NCBI GenBank assembly: GCA_964496275.1
Contig: CAZBYL010000002.1
Coordinates: 17,257 to 81,256 of the forward strand
From: CAZBYL01 sp964496275
GTDB lineage: Bacteria > Synergistota > Synergistia > Synergistales > Synergistaceae
DNA: 64,000 bases
Direction: 5' to 3'
Below the pieces are notes generated by a model. It was not told the DNA's origin, ran no database searches, and saw nothing but the letters and a program-made list of their open reading frames with translations. This document shows, one piece after another, positions 36,100 to 44,372 of the stretch. Each line of letters opens with the position of its first letter. Position 1 is the first letter of the stretch. The position numbers were made by a program, and so were the translations under genes.

Positions 36100-37104
36100 C
36101 TAGAAGTGTTTAATATTCAAATCCTCTTTGAGAGGGCGTGCAAAAAGTTCGCGAAGTATTTTTTCAGGCGATTCGTTTTCGTAGAGGATTCTGTATACGC
36201 CTTCGGCGAGTGGCATTTCGACGTTATATTTTTTGCTGTTCTGAACTATTGCCTTGACAGTATATGCACCTTCAGCGACCTGGCCGAGCGCTTCCGCAGC
36301 TTCGCTCAAAGTCCTTCCTTCGCCTATGGCAAGCCCGAGACGGAAGTTTCTTGAGTGCATACTGTAGCATGTGACCATCAGGTCGCCGACTCCGGCAAGC
36401 CCCGAAAGTGTGAGGGGAGATGCTCCCATTCTGTGCCCGAACCTCATTATCTCGGCCAGACCGCGGCATGCAATTGCTGCCATTGCGTTATCTCCCAGTT
36501 TCATTGCTTTAGATATTCCTGCTGCGACTGCGTATATATTCTTAGTGGCTCCTCCCACCTCAAGCCCTACTACGTCGTCGGAGGTGTACACTCTGAAATT
36601 GTTTCCCGTCAATATTTTCTGCCAGCCGTCTGCTTCGCCCTCTGTCTTTGATGCCACGGCAACGGCGGTGGGGCAGCCTATCAGGACTTCTTCCGCATGG
36701 CTGGGCCCCGAGAGAGCGGAGTACGTGAAGTTTGGGCAGAGTTCCTCGTGAATTTTATGAAGCAGGTCGCCTGTCGTTATCTCGATGCCCTTTGCGAGAT
36801 TCAGCATGTGAGCGCCCTTGTGTCCGCTCTTTTTAATTTTTTCGCAGACCTCTCTTTCAAACTGAGTCGGTATTGCCATTATCAACCGGTCTGAAAAATC
36901 AAGAGCTTCGGCTATGTCCATAGTGCATTTTATTTTGTCGCTCAATACGGTATTCTGAAAGCAGAAGGTGTTGCGTCCGCAGGTGTTTATGGAATCAGAC
37001 TGTTCTTTGTCTATAGTCCACATCAAGACAGAATTTCCCAAATCTGCAAGATGTGATGCCATTGCCGTTCCAAAACTGCCTGCGCCCAGTAGGGTAATAT
37101 TCAT
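36100..37104 (-). CDS. gpsA: Glycerol-3-phosphate dehydrogenase [NAD(P)+]
   Basis: This 334-residue protein has the N-terminal dinucleotide fold ITLLGAGSFGTAMASHL, LAKGIEITTG, the catalytic-lysine region GGATKNIYAVAAGI and GLAGVGDLMVTCYS. It makes sn-glycerol-3-phosphate for phospholipid synthesis. GGAGGT lies upstream of the ATG at 37104, whereas the longer frame has no typical start. It is divergent from queT. Confidence 0.95.
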   Translation of the reverse strand: MNITLLGAGSFGTAMASHLADLGNSVLMWTIDKEQSDSINTCGRNTFCFQNTVLSDKIKCTMDIAEALDFSDRLIMAIPTQFEREVCEKIKKSGHKGAHMLNLAKGIEITTGDLLHKIHEELCPNFTYSALSGPSHAEEVLIGCPTAVAVASKTEGEADGWQKILTGNNFRVYTSDDVVGLEVGGATKNIYAVAAGISKAMKLGDNAMAAIACRGLAEIMRFGHRMGASPLTLSGLAGVGDLMVTCYSMHSRNFRLGLAIGEGRTLSEAAEALGQVAEGAYTVKAIVQNSKKYNVEMPLAEGVYRILYENESPEKILRELFARPLKEDLNIKHF

Positions 37105-37165
37105 AGAGGTGGACCTCCGTTCTATTTTTGTAGAAAATACTTGTTCATTATAGCTTTTGGGAGTG

Positions 37166-37171
37166 TATAAT
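37166..37171 (+). promoter_or_regulatory. -10 box upstream of queT
   Basis: A consensus TATAAT lies 36 bases before the queT start. The nearest -35-like TTGTTC is 19 bases upstream. No preQ1-riboswitch pattern is seen in the short leader. Confidence 0.4.
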
Positions 37172-37206
37172 ACCAACGTTGTTTGTGCAACTGAAAGGGG
37201 TTTTTG

Positions 37207-37713
37207 TTGTTGATTCACAAGATAGCTTTATCCGCGGTTATTGCCGCCCTCTACGCTTCTCTCACCATCCTTCTTGCTCCTATATCGTATGGGCCGGTGC
37301 AGTTTCGTATATCAGAGGCAATGACGCTCTTTCCTTTCCTGCTTCCGGAAGCTGTTCCCGGACTTTTTATAGGTTGTGTGATAGCTAATTTCTTCGGCGG
37401 GTTCGGAATAATAGACGTGGCGCTGGGAAGCGCCGCAACTCTGCTTGCCGCATGGGCAACCTATAAGATGCCCAACATGTGGCTTGCCGCTGTTCCCCCT
37501 GTACTGTTCAACGCCCTTATTGTAGGCGGATATCTTGCTTTTATAACGGAGACTCCAACCCTTATTTCCATGCTCTATATCGGAGGAAGCGAGGCCGTTA
37601 TATGTTTTGTGCTGGGCGTCCCACTGTGCAAGCTTATGAAAAAATCAAAGGTTTTTGACGCTGTATTTATGGGCAAAAGGGAAAAAAGCCCTGGAGTCTG
37701 GGTCAAGAGATAG
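37207..37713 (+). CDS. queT: QueT-type transporter (ECF substrate-binding membrane component)
   Basis: This 168-residue membrane protein has about five hydrophobic segments and the QueT-like signature YGPVQFRISEAMTLFPFLLP followed by GLFIGCVIANFFGG. QueT members are predicted to import queuosine precursors with the shared ECF module. AAAGGGG fits one of three consecutive TTG codons; 37207 is chosen. The gene is monocistronic with a strong terminator. Confidence 0.82.
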   Translation: MLIHKIALSAVIAALYASLTILLAPISYGPVQFRISEAMTLFPFLLPEAVPGLFIGCVIANFFGGFGIIDVALGSAATLLAAWATYKMPNMWLAAVPPVLFNALIVGGYLAFITETPTLISMLYIGGSEAVICFVLGVPLCKLMKKSKVFDAVFMGKREKSPGVWVKR

Positions 37714-37731
37714 TTTTTCGCAGCTAAGAAC

Positions 37732-37774
37732 CCCGTAAAGCCGCAGTATGAGCTGCGCTTTACGGGATTTTTTT
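37732..37774 (+). terminator. Rho-independent terminator after queT
   Basis: A 14-15-bp stem (CCCGTAAAGC and GCTTTACGGG at its base) is followed by seven T residues. Confidence 0.92.
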
Positions 37775-37802
37775 ATAGGCATTGTCAAAAGTATATCCTG
37801 AT

Positions 37803-38423
37803 TTATTGCTGTTTTCTGAATGTCTTGACTCCGAATAGAATGAGCACCGCGCCAACGACTATATTCATTCCCCTTATCGCTGCATCGGGAAGGAAGCTGC
37901 TTGTGAGCGTCCCCGCTGCAGCGACAATATTCATGCAGACCAGAGTGGAGAATATTGCACCCAGGCCATAGATGTGAATGTCCCTTTTGCTCATGTTGTC
38001 CTCTGTGAGTTTTGCAGAAAAAATGCCTGCCCAAAATACTATAGTGAGTGGGCTTGATATCGCCAATATGAAGCAGTACACAAAGGCGCTGTCTGCCGTG
38101 TGCTCCGCTGAAATGTCAAAGCCGGGGATAAGGTTGATTCCGAAAGCTCCGAGGATAGCTGCTGCTCCGAATATCCAAAGCACGATTGCCCCGAAATATT
38201 TCAGATACATTTTGCCCGTCTTGCTCCTGTCAAGCAGGGTTCCGACTCCCCAGATCGCGGCCGCCACACATACGAGATCCGCCAGGGTTACGCCCAGAAC
38301 CGCGCCTTCGGCAGACCAAATGCCCGAAGCTGCGGCGGTCTGAAATATAAACAAACTTACGGGACCGACAGCCGCCTGCAATATAAGCCCGAATTTAAAT
38401 CCGCTCAGGAAAGTCTTGTACAT
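37803..38423 (-). CDS. LysE-family amino-acid exporter
   Basis: This 206-residue protein has six hydrophobic segments and the LysE/RhtB pattern (GLILQAAVGPVSLFIFQTAA, LGVTLADLVCVAAAIWGVG, ISSPLTIVFWAGIF). It would export an amino acid; the substrate is unknown. GGGAG is well spaced for the ATG at 38423. It lies downstream of the aldehyde oxidoreductase operon but beyond that operon's terminator. Confidence 0.82.
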   Translation of the reverse strand: MYKTFLSGFKFGLILQAAVGPVSLFIFQTAAASGIWSAEGAVLGVTLADLVCVAAAIWGVGTLLDRSKTGKMYLKYFGAIVLWIFGAAAILGAFGINLIPGFDISAEHTADSAFVYCFILAISSPLTIVFWAGIFSAKLTEDNMSKRDIHIYGLGAIFSTLVCMNIVAAAGTLTSSFLPDAAIRGMNIVVGAVLILFGVKTFRKQQ

Positions 38424-38478
38424 AACATTCACTCCCGCAGTTTGATGTATGCAATTGATTATAACAGCACCGGTGAAA

Positions 38479-38512
38479 ATAAAAAACGGCAGCGCCGAAG
38501 CACTGCCGTTTG
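38479..38512 (-). terminator. Terminator of the ferredoxin-aor-thiS operon
   Basis: On the minus strand the 9-bp stem AAACGGCAG/CTGCCGTTT, with a stable inner part, is followed by TTTATTTT. Confidence 0.85.
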
Positions 38513-38534
38513 ATGCTGCGCCGGGCGGAGCAGT

Positions 38535-38732
38535 TTAACCTCCGCTTATGTTGTGTATTACCTGAACATCAGCGCCGTCAGGGATTTTGCGCGTAGGGTA
38601 CTCTCTCTTGTCTACTACGGAGTCGTTTATCCACACGGCAATCATCTTAAACGTAAATTTCTCACGTTTAAGGAGTTCGTCTACTGTCATTCCCTCTTCC
38701 CAGGGCGCTTCGGTTCCGTTTACTTTGATCAT
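38535..38732 (-). CDS. ThiS/MoaD-like sulfur-carrier protein
   Basis: This 65-residue ubiquitin-fold protein begins IKVNGTEAPWEEGMTVDELL and ends in the Gly-Gly (HNISGG) needed for adenylation and thiocarboxylation. Fifteen bases after the aldehyde:ferredoxin oxidoreductase stop, it is probably co-transcribed, which suggests that it supplies sulfur for the tungstopterin cofactor as MoaD does. A thiazole (ThiS) role is the alternative. Confidence 0.82.
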   Translation of the reverse strand: MIKVNGTEAPWEEGMTVDELLKREKFTFKMIAVWINDSVVDKREYPTRKIPDGADVQVIHNISGG

Positions 38733-38746
38733 GCTTTTTATTAGTC

Positions 38747-40927
38747 CTAGAATTCGTCTTCAGGCTTGAGATGTTTGTTCAGCAGCTCGATAACATCCGG
38801 GTAGTCCAAACCGAGGCGTTTTACTGTTTCGAGAGTCGGAATGCCGTTCTTGTTCCAGCCGCGGCGCTTGTAAACTGCCATCTTAAGCTCCTGCCACTGT
38901 CCGCGGCGATACTTCTGGAGCAGCTCTATCTTTTCCTTAACGGAAAGTCCCTCTATATCAACTCCGAACTCCTTGAGTCTGCCGTCGAAGTAGTCGGGAC
39001 GCTCGTTCCATTCGTCCTCCCACACAGGGCCGAGGCCTCTGTCCGGTGCGTGATGGTGCTCTGATGTTCCTTTGCCCATACGCAGATTGAATATGCGTTC
39101 AAAGTTGTAGACCTTCTCCGACTGCAGGATAAGCCCCTCTCTGTCGAGCGGCTTGCCCGTTATCGCCGTGTAAATATCGAGGTAGTTCTGAAGATGTTCG
39201 GGTATCTTAGCCGCTTCTATCCCCTTGTTGCGAAGTCCGTTGTCAGCGGGTTCAATGTCGTTCCAAGGCAGTTTGCAGAGCCCCTGAAGCGAGAACCACA
39301 GACGGAAGTTCGGGAAGTAGAAGAGAGCTTCTGCCTTGTCTTCGTACGTCGGGAGCTGCTTATTGACCATGTCCATGAAGATGAGCCATGCTTCGTCGTG
39401 CTGGGGGCCCTTGAGTGTGAGGAAGTAGCCGCCCCACTGAGCGATGGATTCCTGGCAGCGGTACTCGGAAGCTTCAAGCCCCATGCACTCCATGCCTATT
39501 CTCTTCATGACAGCGAAATCTGCGCCGAAATGCTCTGCGAAATATTCTCTTGCTTCCGCTATGCCATGTCCGCAGGCTATCGCGAAATCATCAGACCCGT
39601 GGGCAATGCGGTGGATGAGTTCCATAATATCTTTTTTATTGCCGAAGTTGAGTTCAAGCCCGTTTGTATTTTCCTTGCTGATAAGTCCGAGCTCGTAGCA
39701 CTCGCAGATAAACGCTATGCCTGTGCCCAGCGAGATTGTGTCAAGTCCGTAGTGGTCTGCATAGAAGTTTGCTTCGATTGTCCAAAGAGGGTCGAAGATC
39801 CCTATGTTCGAGCCGAGTCCCGCCGCTGTTTCATACTCGGGACCGTCAACAATGACTTCCTTGCCCTTCCACGGACCTGTCTGCAGCGGGAAATGGTCTA
39901 CGGCTTTGGCGCAGGCGAGGGAGCAGCCATACCAGCAGCCGTCCGCCATGCCCTGTGTGAAAAGCTTTGTATATGCCGTGGAGCTTACGTTGTCGATATC
40001 CTTGTGACGACCGTACTTGTAGTTGTTGACTGGAAGCAGAGTGTAGTCGTCCATGACTTCCATAAGGTGAGCCGTGCCGACGGCGCGCATCTTGCACTGC
40101 TTGTCGTCGTTGTCATGTATGCGCTTATGGAGGGTCGCTCCTGCCTTCTGAATCACGGAAATATCAACGGGGTCGTTCTCAAGTCCGGTGAACTTTGTGC
40201 GCTTAACGACAATCGCCACGATGTTCTTATTACAAAGTACCGTGCCGCCGCCGCCGCGCCCCGCCTGCTTGAGACGCACTGCCTTGCGGCGAACGTCATA
40301 GAAGCTGAAATTCATACCTGCCCAGTAGCTTGTTCTTGCTGCTATGCCGGAAGAAATTACGGATATTGTCTTTTTGTCGTCGTCATCCTTGGCAAAGTAT
40401 TCGTGCAGCTCTTCCGAAACGTAGTAGGCATTGATGTCTTCGAGAGTCGATTCAAAAACCTGAACTTTATTATTGTCTCCGTCTATAAACAGAACAACGG
40501 GTCTGTCCGCTTTGCCCTGAACTTCCAATGCGTCGAAGCCGGAGAATTTGAGGAACGGAGCAAAATAACCGCCCGCGTTGCTGTTATATGTCTGCTTTGT
40601 CGCGGGCGAGAGGAAAACAGAGTAGCACTTGCCTGCGCCCGGATACTGAGTGATTCCGCAGAATGGGCCTCCCGCGATAACCATCTCGTTTTCGGGGTCA
40701 TCCCACTTTGTGGTCTCGCTTACCGCATTCCAGAGAAGGCGCAGTCCGAATCCGCGTCCGCCGGTGAACTTTTCTATCATGTCTTCCGATACGGGGCGTT
40801 TTTCGAAAGAATACTTGCCGTCTTTATTGCCGAGTCCGATGTACAGGGTCTCTTTGGCATAGCCGTGATGAATCTTCGCAGGTTCAAACGACCACTCTGT
40901 CAAAAGCTTCATAGGTTTCATTTCCAT
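38747..40927 (-). CDS. aor: Aldehyde:ferredoxin oxidoreductase (tungsten type)
   Basis: This 726-residue protein has the N-terminal pterin domain (FTGGRGFGLRLLWNAV, GPFCGITQYPGAGKCYSVFL), a glycine-rich QAGRGGGGTVLCNKNIVAIV, and the cubane ligands C-x3-C-x3-C in CWYGCSLACAKA with a distant Cys near QGLCKLPWND. It oxidises aldehydes to acids, or the reverse, with ferredoxin. GGAGG precedes the ATG at 40927, which is 16 bases after the four-cluster ferredoxin gene. It is somewhat longer than the archaeal AOR (about 605), so it belongs to a longer bacterial branch whose substrate is not known. Confidence 0.92.
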   Translation of the reverse strand: MEMKPMKLLTEWSFEPAKIHHGYAKETLYIGLGNKDGKYSFEKRPVSEDMIEKFTGGRGFGLRLLWNAVSETTKWDDPENEMVIAGGPFCGITQYPGAGKCYSVFLSPATKQTYNSNAGGYFAPFLKFSGFDALEVQGKADRPVVLFIDGDNNKVQVFESTLEDINAYYVSEELHEYFAKDDDDKKTISVISSGIAARTSYWAGMNFSFYDVRRKAVRLKQAGRGGGGTVLCNKNIVAIVVKRTKFTGLENDPVDISVIQKAGATLHKRIHDNDDKQCKMRAVGTAHLMEVMDDYTLLPVNNYKYGRHKDIDNVSSTAYTKLFTQGMADGCWYGCSLACAKAVDHFPLQTGPWKGKEVIVDGPEYETAAGLGSNIGIFDPLWTIEANFYADHYGLDTISLGTGIAFICECYELGLISKENTNGLELNFGNKKDIMELIHRIAHGSDDFAIACGHGIAEAREYFAEHFGADFAVMKRIGMECMGLEASEYRCQESIAQWGGYFLTLKGPQHDEAWLIFMDMVNKQLPTYEDKAEALFYFPNFRLWFSLQGLCKLPWNDIEPADNGLRNKGIEAAKIPEHLQNYLDIYTAITGKPLDREGLILQSEKVYNFERIFNLRMGKGTSEHHHAPDRGLGPVWEDEWNERPDYFDGRLKEFGVDIEGLSVKEKIELLQKYRRGQWQELKMAVYKRRGWNKNGIPTLETVKRLGLDYPDVIELLNKHLKPEDEF

Positions 40928-40943
40928 CTGTATTCGCCTCCAA

Positions 40944-41333
40944 CTACTTCGCTTCCAGAATTTGAAGTGCGCCGGTCGGGCACTTCCTTGCACATGCGCC
41001 GCACGCTATGCACTTGAACGGTTCCGTCTGCTTCGCTCCGTCAAAGAACATACTTGCCGACGGGCAGAAGCCCACGCACATAAGGCATGAGGTGCACTTG
41101 TCCTTGCGGATCTGGACAACGCCGTTTGCATCGCGAACCAGAGCCTCCGTAGGACATACACCTATACATGCACCGCACTGCGAACAGATATTGAAGTTTG
41201 GAAATCCGGCAACATTTTCTACCTTAACACGTGAAAGGTCCTGTGAATCCTCTTTGAACCACATTGTGGAACAGACGGACATACACTCGCCGCACTGCAC
41301 GCATTTCTCTGCGTTAACCTGCATTACCTTCAC
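40944..41333 (-). CDS. Four-cluster [4Fe-4S] ferredoxin, electron partner of AOR
   Basis: This 129-residue protein has four complete CxxCxxCxxxC motifs (CVQCGECMSVC, CSQCGACIGVC, CTSCLMCVGFC, CIACGACARKC), HycB-like. GGGGGG lies 7 bases before the GTG at 41333; an internal ATG at 41324 is less well placed. As first gene of the operon with aor it is likely the dedicated electron-transfer subunit. Confidence 0.9.
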   Translation of the reverse strand: MKVMQVNAEKCVQCGECMSVCSTMWFKEDSQDLSRVKVENVAGFPNFNICSQCGACIGVCPTEALVRDANGVVQIRKDKCTSCLMCVGFCPSASMFFDGAKQTEPFKCIACGACARKCPTGALQILEAK

Positions 41334-41367
41334 ACAAAATCCCCCCTGAATATGCTAAATATAGACC

Positions 41368-41385
41368 GTCATACCAAAATATGAC
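41368..41385. promoter_or_regulatory. Inverted repeat upstream of the ferredoxin-aor operon
   Basis: A perfect GTCATA-N6-TATGAC dyad lies 35 bases upstream of the ferredoxin start. It is a plausible operator; no regulator gene is adjacent. The rest of 41386-41550 is AT-rich without a gene. Confidence 0.35.
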
Positions 41386-41550
41386 AGCCACTCCCCAGTA
41401 ATGAAATTCTATCACATATTTATCCTTATTGTTTATTAAAAACAACGAAAACTAACCTATGATATGTATTTTGTTCATTTTTGTTCACAGACACTGCCGC
41501 TGACAGAATGCAGTTGTCTTAAAATTATTTGACCTCTCTGAAAAAAACAG

Positions 41551-41578
41551 TTGACAGAATTGCGTTACATGGTATGAT
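41551..41578 (+). promoter_or_regulatory. argG promoter
   Basis: TTGACA (41551-41556), 16 bases, TATGAT (41573-41578) preceded by TGG, an extended -10. Transcription would start near 41585, giving the T-box leader. Confidence 0.75.
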
Positions 41579-41584
41579 ACCCAC

Positions 41585-41952
41585 CAAGATTTACGGAAGA
41601 GATATCGAAAGGAGGCTGGAATCGTGGATTTTGCATCTGTCAAACGAGTAAGACGTATACGACGAATCGACCGCGTTGCGCATATTATATTGTGCGATGA
41701 CGGGGATATGGATTCGATTACTCGGCGACAGAGATAAAGCGTCATTGGCTGAAAGCGCTTTTCGCATGTAAAATCGAGATTCTCGCACCCCTGAGCTGAA
41801 TTCTGAAGAAAGAGTTGTTCTCGAGTAGGAATTCCGGTAGTTTTCCGACAAAAACGAACCAAGTGGGCGTACATACGTCAACGAGGGTGGTACCGCGGGT
41901 AAATTTACTCGTCCCTCTTCTCCGCCAGGAGAAGAGGGACGAGTTTTTTTTA
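41585..41952 (+). promoter_or_regulatory. T-box riboswitch controlling argG
   Basis: The conserved T-box AGGGTGGTACCGCGG is at 41884-41898. A 17-bp perfect terminator (41907-41923/41928-41944) with a run of T residues follows. Upstream, the leader has an AGTA-containing stem I-like region (helices CGAGTAA/TTACTCG and CGAATC/GATTCG) and stem III-like segments with GAGCTG and CCGG. The antiterminator bulge reads UGGU, which pairs with a tRNA end ACCA, so discriminator base A. Uncharged tRNA would favour read-through. The specifier codon could not be assigned safely; Arg is expected from the gene. Confidence 0.92.
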
Positions 41953-42015
41953 TATCAAAATCCTTGATGAGGATAAAAATAACAAAAAAAGAATAAATTT
42001 TAGGAGGAGTTTCAA

Positions 42016-43275
42016 ATGACAACAGCAAAAAAAGGTAAGGTAGTACTTGCGTACAGCGGCGGACTTGACACATCGGTAGCAATCCCTTGGCTCCACGACC
42101 AGGGTTACGAAGTAGTCACACTGACAATGAATGTTGGACAGCAGGCCGATAACCTTGTTGAGATAAAGCAGAAGGCATACGAAGTCGGAGCGGAAAAAGC
42201 CTATGTCGTGGACCTTCGTGAAGCATTTGTAGACACATTTGTGTGGCCGGCTCTTAAAGCCAACGCGATGTATCAGGGAGTGTACCCTCTGAACTCAGCT
42301 CTCTCCCGCCCGATGATCTCCCAGGCGATGATTTGGTGCGCGGAGAAAGAAGGCGCGGTTGCGGTTGCACATGGCTGCACCGGCAAGGGACAGGACCAGG
42401 TTCGTATGGAGGTCTGCTGCAACGCGCTGAATCCTGACATTGAAGTCCTTGCACCTGTCCGTGACTGGGGCTTCACAAGAGAAGAAGAGATGGACTACGC
42501 GACCGCTCATAACGTTCCCGTTCCCACAACACGCAAGAGCCCCTACAGCCTTGACGACAACCTTTGGGGACGTTCCATCGAGTGCGGCATACTCGAAGAT
42601 CCGTGGAATGAGCCGCCCGCAGACGCCTACGCTCTCACCGCCGACCCCAAAGAAGCGCCGGATGAGGAAGTCACGGTAGAAATAACATTTGAAGCAGGTA
42701 TCCCCGTCGCCATAAACGGCAAGAAAATGGGAAGCATCGAGCTTATCGACTTCATGAACAAAACAGCCGGAGCCGCAGGATACGGAAGAATAGACGTAAT
42801 CGAGGACAGACTCGTCGGATTTAAGAGCCGTGAAGTGTATGAGTGCCCCGGTGCGCTCGCACTTATCGCCGCTCACAAAAAACTCGAAGCCATCACGCTT
42901 TCAAAAGACACTCTTAAGACAAAGAAAGAGCTTGAAGTGAGATTTGCGGAAATGGCATACGAAGGCTATTGGTTCTCGCCCCTCATGGAAGCTGTGCAGG
43001 CATTTATGGACACAACGCAGAAAACGGTAAACGGAACAGTCAGAATGAAGTTCTACAAAGGCAACGCCATAATCAACGGAATGAAATCCGACACCTCCGT
43101 TTACAGCAAAGAACTTGCCACCTATTCGGCAGGAGACATTTTCGACCAGTCAGCATCAGTGGGATTCATAAAGATCTGGGGAATGCCCATTAAGACATGG
43201 AGACAGAAGCACAAGGAAAAGAACATAAATCCGATAGATAGTCTGATAGTAGCCAAAGGAAAAGAAGCCTACTAA
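42016..43275 (+). CDS. argG: Argininosuccinate synthase
   Basis: This 419-residue protein has the N-type ATP pyrophosphatase P-loop LAYSGGLDTSVAI and VAHGCTGKGQDQVR, with PTTRKSPYSLDDNLWGRSIE. It joins citrulline and aspartate in arginine synthesis. AGGAGG precedes the ATG at 42016. Control is by the T-box leader. The usual partner argH is not adjacent. Confidence 0.96.
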   Translation: MTTAKKGKVVLAYSGGLDTSVAIPWLHDQGYEVVTLTMNVGQQADNLVEIKQKAYEVGAEKAYVVDLREAFVDTFVWPALKANAMYQGVYPLNSALSRPMISQAMIWCAEKEGAVAVAHGCTGKGQDQVRMEVCCNALNPDIEVLAPVRDWGFTREEEMDYATAHNVPVPTTRKSPYSLDDNLWGRSIECGILEDPWNEPPADAYALTADPKEAPDEEVTVEITFEAGIPVAINGKKMGSIELIDFMNKTAGAAGYGRIDVIEDRLVGFKSREVYECPGALALIAAHKKLEAITLSKDTLKTKKELEVRFAEMAYEGYWFSPLMEAVQAFMDTTQKTVNGTVRMKFYKGNAIINGMKSDTSVYSKELATYSAGDIFDQSASVGFIKIWGMPIKTWRQKHKEKNINPIDSLIVAKGKEAY

Positions 43276-43280
43276 AAATA

Positions 43281-43403
43281 GCCGCGGATTATATGCACCG
43301 TTCGCGTCACAGAGAGACAGTGTATGAGGCTCCGACGTATGGGTATACGCCTGCGCCCCCTACCCTGTCTCCCTGTTTAGCGTCCGGCACATCTAATCCG
43401 CGG
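43281..43403 (+). repeat. Structured palindromic element, copy 1
   Basis: The element starts 6 bases after the argG stop. Outer helix CCGCGGATTA (43282-43291)/TAATCCGCGG (43394-43403); three short helices ATG/CAT, CCG/CGG and CGC/GCG separated by 2-base symmetric mismatches; inner helix CAGAGAGACAG (43310-43320)/CTGTCTCCCTG (43365-43375, one mismatch); apical hairpin CGTAT-GGGT-ATACG (43336-43349). It shares geometry and loop sequence with the copy at 45152-45278. It is either a structured RNA in the argG 3' region or an intergenic repeat; function unknown. Confidence 0.8.
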
Positions 43404-43454
43404 ATGCTGTGTTTGTGTGTAATTTTGCGGACTTGAAAGCATAACGACAACATC

Positions 43455-43505
43455 ATGACCCCCGAAGAGCGCGCGAGATATTGTTTCGCTCTCTTCGGGG
43501 GTCAT
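43455..43505. terminator. Bidirectional terminator between argG and the GntR gene
   Basis: A long stem ATGACCCCCGAAGAGCG against its complement (43487-43505), with a 2-base bulge, is followed by TTTTAT on the + strand. Confidence 0.8.
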
Positions 43506-43533
43506 TTTATGAATATCATATTATATAGTAGCT

Positions 43534-44184
43534 TTATTCCGTTCTCAGGGATTCCATCGTGAGCTTGACGTGGTTTGTCATCAGTCTGATGCACTCTTCC
43601 TCATCGTGTTCTTCCAGTGCTTTCAGAATATTTATGTGCTCCTCAAGGCTGGGGTTATCATCAAAATCGAAGAACGACTCAAAGAACAGTGCTTGGACAA
43701 AAGTCCTTGAGAGAATGTTTTTTATATAATCAAAAAGTGCCGTGTTGCCGGAAGACTCAGCAATAATGAGATGGAACTCGTCATTTACTTTAAGATACGC
43801 TTCGAGATCTCTTTCTTCAAATGTTTTTTTCTCTGCATCAATCTGTTCCTGAAGCATACAGAGCTGCAGCGGCGTGATTCTGTTTGCGGCTTTTCTTATC
43901 GCAAGAACTTCAAGATACTCGCGAACTTCGTATGTGTCTATTATCTCTTCTCTTGACGGAGACGCAAGGCAAGCGCCCCAGCCCGGTTTTATCTGGACAA
44001 GTCCCTCATTCTCGAGCCGCCTCAGCGCCTCTCTGACGGGAGTCCTGCTCACGGCAAATTCCTTTGCGATGGCGATTTCCGGCAGCCTTTGTCCGATTGC
44101 GAGCCTTTTTTCGAAAATATGTTTTCTGATCTGCCTGTAGACGTAGTCAGATGCTGTTTCCGTCTGAATGTGCTGCAGTTCCAT
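43534..44184 (-). CDS. GntR-family (FCD subfamily) transcriptional regulator
   Basis: This 216-residue protein has an N-terminal winged helix (AIAKEFAVSRTPVREALRRL) and an all-helical FCD effector domain (about 85-205) with the metal-site pattern (NDEFHLIIAESSGN, EEHINILKALEEHD). Its ligands are typically carboxylates or sugar acids. GGAGAG precedes the ATG. It is divergent from the SDR/gcvPAB set and probably controls it. Confidence 0.92.
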   Translation of the reverse strand: MELQHIQTETASDYVYRQIRKHIFEKRLAIGQRLPEIAIAKEFAVSRTPVREALRRLENEGLVQIKPGWGACLASPSREEIIDTYEVREYLEVLAIRKAANRITPLQLCMLQEQIDAEKKTFEERDLEAYLKVNDEFHLIIAESSGNTALFDYIKNILSRTFVQALFFESFFDFDDNPSLEEHINILKALEEHDEEECIRLMTNHVKLTMESLRTE

Positions 44185-44210
44185 GCTGAGGACTCTCCTT
44201 TATGTACAGT

Positions 44211-44218
44211 TGTATACA
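44211..44218. promoter_or_regulatory. TGTATACA palindrome, likely GntR operator
   Basis: A perfect 8-bp palindrome lies 27 bases upstream of the gntR-type start, with related TATAC motifs nearby (44226 and 44320). FCD-type regulators commonly bind T-G-T-N-N-A-C-A sites. The same palindrome recurs at 55373. Confidence 0.4.
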
Positions 44219-44268
44219 TCTTAATTATACATATTATTTGAATTTTTTGCCAACAAAGTTCAACCTAC

Positions 44269-44297
44269 TTGACACAAATTTGTATTTGCGATATAAC
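44269..44297 (+). promoter_or_regulatory. Promoter of the SDR gene
   Basis: TTGACA (44269-44274), 17 bases, TATAAC (44292-44297). A perfect palindrome ACAAATTTGT (44274-44283) sits between the boxes and could be an operator. Confidence 0.7.
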
Positions 44298-44372
44298 GTC
44301 TGTAGGAAATGTATTCACTGTATACCATATATTTTTATCACATTTTTCGAATTTTGGGGAGTGGTAGTTGTG

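Noticed and set aside
37105..37206. preQ1 riboswitch before queT
   Set aside because: Only a short leader with a weak 4-bp hairpin; no aptamer consensus.
39194..41017. 607-codon open frame on the + strand
   Set aside because: It is antisense to the aldehyde oxidoreductase gene; its product has no family pattern and its openness follows from codon bias of the real gene.
41485..42082. Minus-strand frames across the argG leader
   Set aside because: The DNA is a T-box leader, explained by its RNA motifs; the frames have no family pattern.
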